Assembly: GCA_021815365.1 (NCBI GenBank)
Contig: JAKAGZ010000021.1
Coordinates: forward strand, 6,693-44,794
Reading direction: 5' to 3'
Length of the DNA: 38,102 nucleotides
Source of the DNA: Bacteroidota bacterium
GTDB taxonomy: Bacteria > Bacteroidota > Ignavibacteria > Ignavibacteriales > Ignavibacteriaceae
Made by a program: the position numbers and the translations under genes. Each line of letters starts with the position of its first letter. The first letter of the stretch is position 1. Below the pieces are notes generated by a model. It worked only from the letters and a program-made list of their open reading frames with translations. It made no database searches and was not told the origin of the DNA. Shown here piece by piece: positions 34,039 to 38,102 of this stretch.

Positions 34039-34852
34039 ATCTTTAACCAAAGAACAAATCCAACTCAAAAAGTTTCGTCGGCTCTCTGATAAGTCTCTTG
34101 AGCAGCACCTGCTTTATCGTTTCCTTAATAACTATGGCTACGATAAAGGGGAGGTAACAGCTAAAGCTATCATCAACGATATCCTTCAGCTTATTGATCA
34201 TTTTTTCCTTGTCTCTTCAATTGATGATGACCTTCACCACATTAACTACGGTCAGCTTGTCTGGATGGCTGTGCCTGTTGATGAGTTTCCGCAAAGAAGT
34301 AAATCCATTGCCAGAACACGGCTCAAACCCGTTGTGCTTTCTTTTATTAACGACGAAGACATCTCGCATATTGCTCACGGCTTTGATTCTAAGTCTCTTC
34401 GTAAAAACCGGCTCAAGCGTTGGGTTGACCAAGCCTTCGACCAAGGTGCTTTACTTACTCAGCTTGATCTGGCTGTCTTGCTTGGCGTTTGTGATGCTGT
34501 CGTTAGTCAGTATGTTCAGGAAATTCAGAAAGAAGGTCATCTTCTGCCTACTCGTGGTAATATTCACGATCTCTCAGGAGCTATTACTCACAAAAGAGAA
34601 ATCATTACTCTTTATCTGCAAGGTTATCTTACTCCTGATATTGCTCTGAAAACCAATCACTCTAAAGAAGCCGTTGATCGTTACATCAAAGACTATCACA
34701 GAGTGGAGATCCTTTGGTCTCACGATATTAAAGACCCGGATAAAATATCTCTTCTTTCCAGGTTATCTAAACGAGTTGTGCAGCAGTATATTGATCTTTT
34801 ACCAGTTAAATTCAAAAACAGCTTGTCAAAGAACGATGAAAATACTAATTGA
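34031..34852 (+). CDS. DUF1670-like protein B, paralogue of A
   Basis: Starts at ATG 34031 (MSKSLTKEQIQLKKFRRLSD), 273 residues; the frame is open further upstream only because it is read inside gene A. It has the same order as A: N-terminal domain with 'HHINYGQLVWMAVPVDEF... SIARTRLKPVVLSF' (about 69-105, matching 'SLSSGEVSYEAVCSTEPAG'), 'KRWVDQAFDQGALLT', HTH 1 at 141-170, 'LPTRGNIHDLSGAITHK', HTH 2 at 185-222 (EIITLYLQGYLTPDIALKT), and a similar tail 'LSKRVVQQYIDL'. A and B are clearly paralogous but diverged, so they arose by duplication long ago and may form a heterodimer. Confidence 0.75.
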   Translation: MSKSLTKEQIQLKKFRRLSDKSLEQHLLYRFLNNYGYDKGEVTAKAIINDILQLIDHFFLVSSIDDDLHHINYGQLVWMAVPVDEFPQRSKSIARTRLKPVVLSFINDEDISHIAHGFDSKSLRKNRLKRWVDQAFDQGALLTQLDLAVLLGVCDAVVSQYVQEIQKEGHLLPTRGNIHDLSGAITHKREIITLYLQGYLTPDIALKTNHSKEAVDRYIKDYHRVEILWSHDIKDPDKISLLSRLSKRVVQQYIDLLPVKFKNSLSKNDENTN

Positions 34853-34875
34853 ACTTTATTTTAACTTCTTTATTT

Positions 34876-34906
34876 TAAGGGAAACGATTTGTTTTCGCTT
34901 CCCTTA
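34876..34906 (+). terminator. Hairpin near the right end of the element
   Basis: TAAGGGAA (34876-34883) and TTCCCTTA (34899-34906) pair perfectly; inside, CGA and TCG extend the stem past one mismatch. T-rich sequence follows (TTCTTGTTCTTTCTT). It may terminate the two-gene transcript or be a structural part of the element end. Confidence 0.5.
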
Positions 34907-34972
34907 TGGCTTCTTGTTCTTTCTTAACTTATTTATTTACAATTACTTATGTCTTCCTCTGGTCATATGATA

Positions 34973-35791
34973 CTATTTCAATAGGATAAACTTCTTTGTA
35001 GCGGTAAGATTTCCCGCCTGCATCGTATAAAAATATATTCCGCCCGGTAATTTGCTTCCATCAAAATTAACTGCATATATGCCAGCCGGTTTTTCTTCAT
35101 TTACAAGTGTCGTAATTTCTCTTCCAAGAATATCGTAGACTTTAAGATTAACAAACTGACTGCTGTTTAATTTATACTGAATAATTGTGCCGGGGTTAAA
35201 TGGATTAGGATAGTTCTGAGATAAATTAAACGGTATTATTTTCTTATTCTGACCTAAAACAGAGTTTAAGTTATCAAGTTTTATCACCTCTAGTTTATCA
35301 ACAAGTATCGCACTCGCAACAATTCCTCCTGCACCCATAGAAAGCATAATTTTCTTTCCGGCAGGGCAAAACAATGTATCTGCACTCTGGTAAAACGTCC
35401 ACTCTTTTTTATCTATGTAAACGTATGCCCCCTTAGAATAATTTCCTTCTATTTGAATAGAAGCGCCTCCTCCAATCTGTAAATTTTTGCCATAACAACT
35501 AAGAATAAAATATTCATCTTTATCAAAGGGACCTAAGGTAATCCAGGCATGAGGAACTATGCATGCACCGGAAACGTAAAGAGATTGTTTCCCTCCATCA
35601 GGCGGTGCGTCTGAATAAAATTTTCTGCTGCCGTATCCCTGCCAGCCAACTGTGTCATTAGGTGACTCAAACGAATTGAAATAAATCACCTGCCCAGGCT
35701 GTTGTGCCTGTAAAATCTGCTGATTTAAAATCAGGTTAATGAAAATGATAGAGAGCAAAACTGGTAAAGTAAAATGTCTTTTAGTTATCAT
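34973..35791 (-). CDS. Type IX-secreted protein with C-terminal sorting domain
   Basis: A 272-residue exported protein: signal peptide to about residue 30 (…LNQQILQAQQ), a beta-rich domain of about 150 residues with no recognised family ('VIYFNSFESPNDTVGWQGYG'), and a type A sorting domain from about 190 (LSQNYPNPFNPGTIIQYKL, VKVYDILGREITTLVNEE-like 'LKVYDILGREITTL', 'GGIYFYTMQAGN', ending KKFILLK). The middle resembles a carbohydrate-binding jelly-roll fold in composition, but this is a guess. Good ribosome-binding site AGGAGG before ATG 35791. The stop codon lies 2 bases from the DUF1670 element end, so the insertion just spared the gene. Confidence 0.85.
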   Translation of the reverse strand: MITKRHFTLPVLLSIIFINLILNQQILQAQQPGQVIYFNSFESPNDTVGWQGYGSRKFYSDAPPDGGKQSLYVSGACIVPHAWITLGPFDKDEYFILSCYGKNLQIGGGASIQIEGNYSKGAYVYIDKKEWTFYQSADTLFCPAGKKIMLSMGAGGIVASAILVDKLEVIKLDNLNSVLGQNKKIIPFNLSQNYPNPFNPGTIIQYKLNSSQFVNLKVYDILGREITTLVNEEKPAGIYAVNFDGSKLPGGIYFYTMQAGNLTATKKFILLK

Positions 35792-35841
35792 AACGCCTCC
35801 TTCTAAAAATTTTTTTAGATATATTCATTATAATATCTCCC

Positions 35842-37386
35842 CTACCTAATTAAATTCATCTTCCCTATAAACTGCTTTTCACCAACACTCAAAGAATACA
35901 AATAGACCCCGCTTGCAGCTTGCCTCCCAAAATTATCTTTGCCGTCCCACTTGGTCATATACTTACCGGCGGGCAGTTCTTTATCAAGCAATGTTTTTAC
36001 AATCCTTCCTTGTATATCATAAACAGTCAGGCGAACATTTGAATAGGCAAGATCACGAGGGATTGTATAAACAATAACAGTGGAAGGATTGAACGGGTTA
36101 GGATAGTTCTGCAAAAGAACAAAAGATTCTGAAATATTATTAGAAGTTCCTTCTATGGCGGTTGGTATTATAGAAATATTAATTTCGCTTACTGCTGGAA
36201 TGCTTGATAAATTTATAACTACTTTTTGCGGGTATGTTTTCTTATCGTAACCGATTTTATTTGCCTGAATAGTATAACTTCCGTTGGTCAGTGAAGGTAT
36301 GCTGTAATTTCCATCGTATCTTGAGATGCTAGTTGAAACAGTATCACCTGAAGAATCAATGGCGAGAATTAAAGTTCCACTTAAAGGTGAATTTGAATTA
36401 GATGTGATGGTTCCGGAAATTTCTCCGCCAATTGAATTTAATTTCTCCATTATAACATATATTCCGCTTAGTTTTACGTTCCCAGTCAGGTTTATTGCAT
36501 TTAGACTGTCTCCATAATATTTGCTTTTATAGCCTTCTTTATAGAATAAAAGTACATACTTCCCGTTTTTAAGATTTCCAATAAAAAACCTTCCATCATT
36601 TCCAGACCGTGTGCCGATCCATTCTCCACCAGTTACCGGGATTGCATACACTTCGACGCCAGACAGCCACATAGGATCACCAACCAAGCCAGAAATTGAG
36701 TTACTACCTGTAATCAATTTTGTTAAACTAAAATCAACGCCAGTTACATTTGGGTTGTTTTTAGTCACACTAACCGGTGTTGCGTCAAAACTGTTATTTA
36801 CATCTTTGTAATATTCAAGAAGGTAACCCGGCTGATATGCATACAAAGTGTAATTACCCTCAAAAACATTTATAGTATAATCCCCGTTCTGGTCTGTTCC
36901 TATAAACGTTGAATCATTATTCTCTAAAGAAGTCACAGCAATAAAAACACCTCTTAAAGGCATCTGTGTTCCCGCATCTCTTATCGTACCAGAAATGCTG
37001 CAAAGCTGAAGAACCGGAAAGGTAAAATTTATATCTGTAGTATTGCGGCTAAAAATTATTTTATCAGCATCCGTAAAAGATTGTTTGTTATTATAATACA
37101 GATGACGATTGGTTAACATATTCCCTTGAATATAACTAACGTATGCAGCTATATAATAAGCACCTGTATCTATAAGTACAGAATAGATCCCATTATTATC
37201 AGTCCTCCCACTAAAGAATTTACTATTGTCAATGTTTGCAAAGAAAATAAAAGCATTATTGAAAGGCTGCCCGTTATCATATCTTACTTTACCAGAAACT
37301 GTAACAGTTCCCGAATAATTTGCTGCTAGTTGTGCAGTAAGTTCAGTACAGGAAAAAACTAAAAAGAGTAATAATAATTTTTTCAT
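35842..37386 (-). CDS. Type IX-secreted protein with repeated carboxypeptidase-regulatory-like domains
   Basis: About 514 residues. Signal peptide (MKKLLLLFLVFSCTELTAQ), then four beta-sandwich CarboxypepD_reg-like repeats, recognisable by openings such as 'VTVSGKVRYDNGQPFNNAFI', 'CSISGTIRDAGTQMPLRGVF', 'NSISGLVGDPMWLSGVEVYA' and 'GEISGTITSNSNSPLSGTLI', each followed by 'DGxYxI' strands. The sorting domain at the C terminus includes LLQNYPNPFNPSTVIVYTI and ends GKMNLIR. Start taken at ATG 37386, spaced correctly from GGGGATG; ATG 37392 is an alternative. The repeats suggest a surface-exposed or matrix protein; ligand unknown. Confidence 0.85.
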   Translation of the reverse strand: MKKLLLLFLVFSCTELTAQLAANYSGTVTVSGKVRYDNGQPFNNAFIFFANIDNSKFFSGRTDNNGIYSVLIDTGAYYIAAYVSYIQGNMLTNRHLYYNNKQSFTDADKIIFSRNTTDINFTFPVLQLCSISGTIRDAGTQMPLRGVFIAVTSLENNDSTFIGTDQNGDYTINVFEGNYTLYAYQPGYLLEYYKDVNNSFDATPVSVTKNNPNVTGVDFSLTKLITGSNSISGLVGDPMWLSGVEVYAIPVTGGEWIGTRSGNDGRFFIGNLKNGKYVLLFYKEGYKSKYYGDSLNAINLTGNVKLSGIYVIMEKLNSIGGEISGTITSNSNSPLSGTLILAIDSSGDTVSTSISRYDGNYSIPSLTNGSYTIQANKIGYDKKTYPQKVVINLSSIPAVSEINISIIPTAIEGTSNNISESFVLLQNYPNPFNPSTVIVYTIPRDLAYSNVRLTVYDIQGRIVKTLLDKELPAGKYMTKWDGKDNFGRQAASGVYLYSLSVGEKQFIGKMNLIR

Positions 37387-37520
37387 ATACATCCCCGAAT
37401 TAAATTGCAGTAACAGGAGCTGTTAATAAATAACAAATTACCTGGTTATATTGTACTTAAAAATTTCACTATATTCAAATCAATTTTATTATTATCTATG
37501 ACCATTGATTTACAACTTAA

Positions 37521-38102
37521 ATGCTGATGAAATTAATAAAGAAGCAATCTTTCGTTTTGCTTATATCAATTTTTATAATTTCTTCTCAGGTTTTATTCTC
37601 ACAGCAAAGCAAACTCTCAAAGGGAGTAAATTACATTTCAGAATTCATTGCCTCTGATTATTTTAAAGGGCTTTCGAAAAACAACAGTGATCTTGCGCTC
37701 GTAGATACTATGTTCCTCCGCGCAGTTCATTTTGAAGATTTTGACTATTCTGAGGCGCTTCTTGCTCTCACATTCGCAGTAGTGCCGTACAAAAAAGTAC
37801 CGGTAAGGATACCGCTCTTAAATATTATGTTGGATTATCCGCTTACCTCCGCCGAAGATTCTGTATTCTTCTTAAAAAATAAACACCTCCCTAAAAATCT
37901 TTATTTCGATACACCTAAGGATGATTTTGGCGATAAAGATAAATTAGCACATTTCTTCGGAAGCGCCTATATTTCATATACCTCAAAGGTTTTTGATTTC
38001 GGAAATCTAATTGGTTATTTTGTAGAAGAGTTTGAAGAAAAATTTAAAGTACAGTCGGCCGCAGACCCACGGGATATGATGACAAATGTTTTAGGAAAAA
38101 TT
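37521..38102 (+). CDS. Exported protein of unknown function, 5' part (cut by window edge)
   Basis: Open for 194 codons to the window end with no stop, starting at ATG 37521 (or ATG 37527). The N terminus is a signal peptide (LIKKQSFVLLISIFIISSQV, then FSQQ). The rest is soluble, with 'DYFKGLSKNNSDLALVDTMF' and a segment 'DKLAHFFGSAYISYTSKVFD' followed by 'EEFEEKFK...DPRDMMTNVLG'. The spacing of DK-H, E and D..N..G recalls the DUF2279/YfiM-type pattern, where the motif is DK-x-x-H-F, E and D-x-x-x-N-x-x-G, but this is weak. Divergent from the secreted-protein gene at 37386; the shared 134-base interval should hold both promoters. Confidence 0.7.
   Translation, partial: MLMKLIKKQSFVLLISIFIISSQVLFSQQSKLSKGVNYISEFIASDYFKGLSKNNSDLALVDTMFLRAVHFEDFDYSEALLALTFAVVPYKKVPVRIPLLNIMLDYPLTSAEDSVFFLKNKHLPKNLYFDTPKDDFGDKDKLAHFFGSAYISYTSKVFDFGNLIGYFVEEFEEKFKVQSAADPRDMMTNVLGKI

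Larger units (their letters stand above)
33134..34970. mobile_element. Putative mobile element carrying two DUF1670-like genes, with terminal inverted repeats
   Basis: The left end (33134-33152) reads TCATATGACCACAGGAGAC; the reverse complement of the right end (34951-34970) reads TCATATGACCAGAGGAAGAC. They agree at 18 of 20 positions with one substitution and one single-base gap. The outer 8 bases TCATATGA are palindromic, so they may be a duplicated 8 bp target, leaving CCACAGG-AGAC / CCAGAGGAAGAC as the element ends (33142-34962). Between the ends are only two overlapping paralogous genes plus a stem-loop near each end. The genes use T-ending codons (CTT, TCT, ACT, GCT) far more than their neighbours, supporting separate origin. 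The right end lies 2 bases beyond the stop codon of the converging secreted-protein gene. No known transposase, integrase or HUH domain was recognised. Confidence 0.65.

Noticed and set aside
37411-37425. TAACAG-GAG-CTGTTA hairpin between the divergent genes
   Set aside because: Short arms and tiny loop; could be an operator but there is nothing else to support it.

Overview
The window is about 38 kb of AT-rich bacterial chromosome. It most likely comes from the Ignavibacteria or a close relative in the Bacteroidota/Chlorobiota group. Evidence: two secreted proteins end in the 'NYPNPFNP' type IX secretion sorting domain typical of that group, there is a very large Oar-like TonB-dependent receptor, the 2-oxoacid:ferredoxin oxidoreductase alpha subunit is a gamma-alpha fusion, and many genes lack a strong Shine-Dalgarno sequence. 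No rRNA, tRNA, CRISPR array or replication origin was seen.

Layout. 1-4408 (minus strand): start of nuoJ cut by the window edge, asnS, and korB/korA. 4409-5511: a long gene-poor stretch holding a GC-rich REP-like cluster, a MITE-like 260 bp unit (14 bp perfect inverted termini, 4 bp flanking duplication), a small hairpin, and a possible 41-codon leader ORF. 5512-8634 (plus): the TonB-dependent receptor and its terminator. 8774-14253 (minus): an orphan MNT-type nucleotidyltransferase, rsmE, a BamA/TamA-like outer-membrane protein, and gcvP. 14461-14980 (minus): a DUF4160-DUF2442 module whose DUF4160 gene carries an in-frame amber codon. 15057-21438 (minus): the lipid-synthesis cluster yceD(DUF177)-rpmF-plsX-fabH-fabD-DUF3109-fabG-acpP, then rnc; fabF is not in its usual place between acpP and rnc.

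21807-23445 (plus): an AbiEi/AbiEii pair behind a perfect palindromic operator, followed by a stub resembling the start of an HsdS specificity subunit. 23457-27911 (plus): a tightly packed run of ABC exporter ATPase and permease, PrsW-like protease, a degenerate DUF2064-like protein and nadD, several joined by ATGA overlaps. 27915-33034 (plus): a sugar-nucleotide epimerase, meaB, an acyl-CoA dehydrogenase, and a methylcrotonyl-CoA-carboxylase-type carboxyltransferase, suggesting acyl-CoA/branched-chain catabolism. Between the last two lies a decayed GxxExxY gene flanked by two palindromic direct repeats of about 95 bp.

33134-34970 is the most interesting segment. Two overlapping paralogous DUF1670-like genes, each with two helix-turn-helix segments and no recognisable transposase, are enclosed by near-perfect ~19-20 bp terminal inverted repeats. 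A stem-loop covers the first ribosome-binding site and another hairpin lies near the far end. It looks like an undescribed mobile element inserted just after the stop codon of a secreted-protein gene. 34973-37386 (minus) carries two type IX-secreted proteins, and 37521 to the end (plus) is the start of a secreted protein cut by the window edge.
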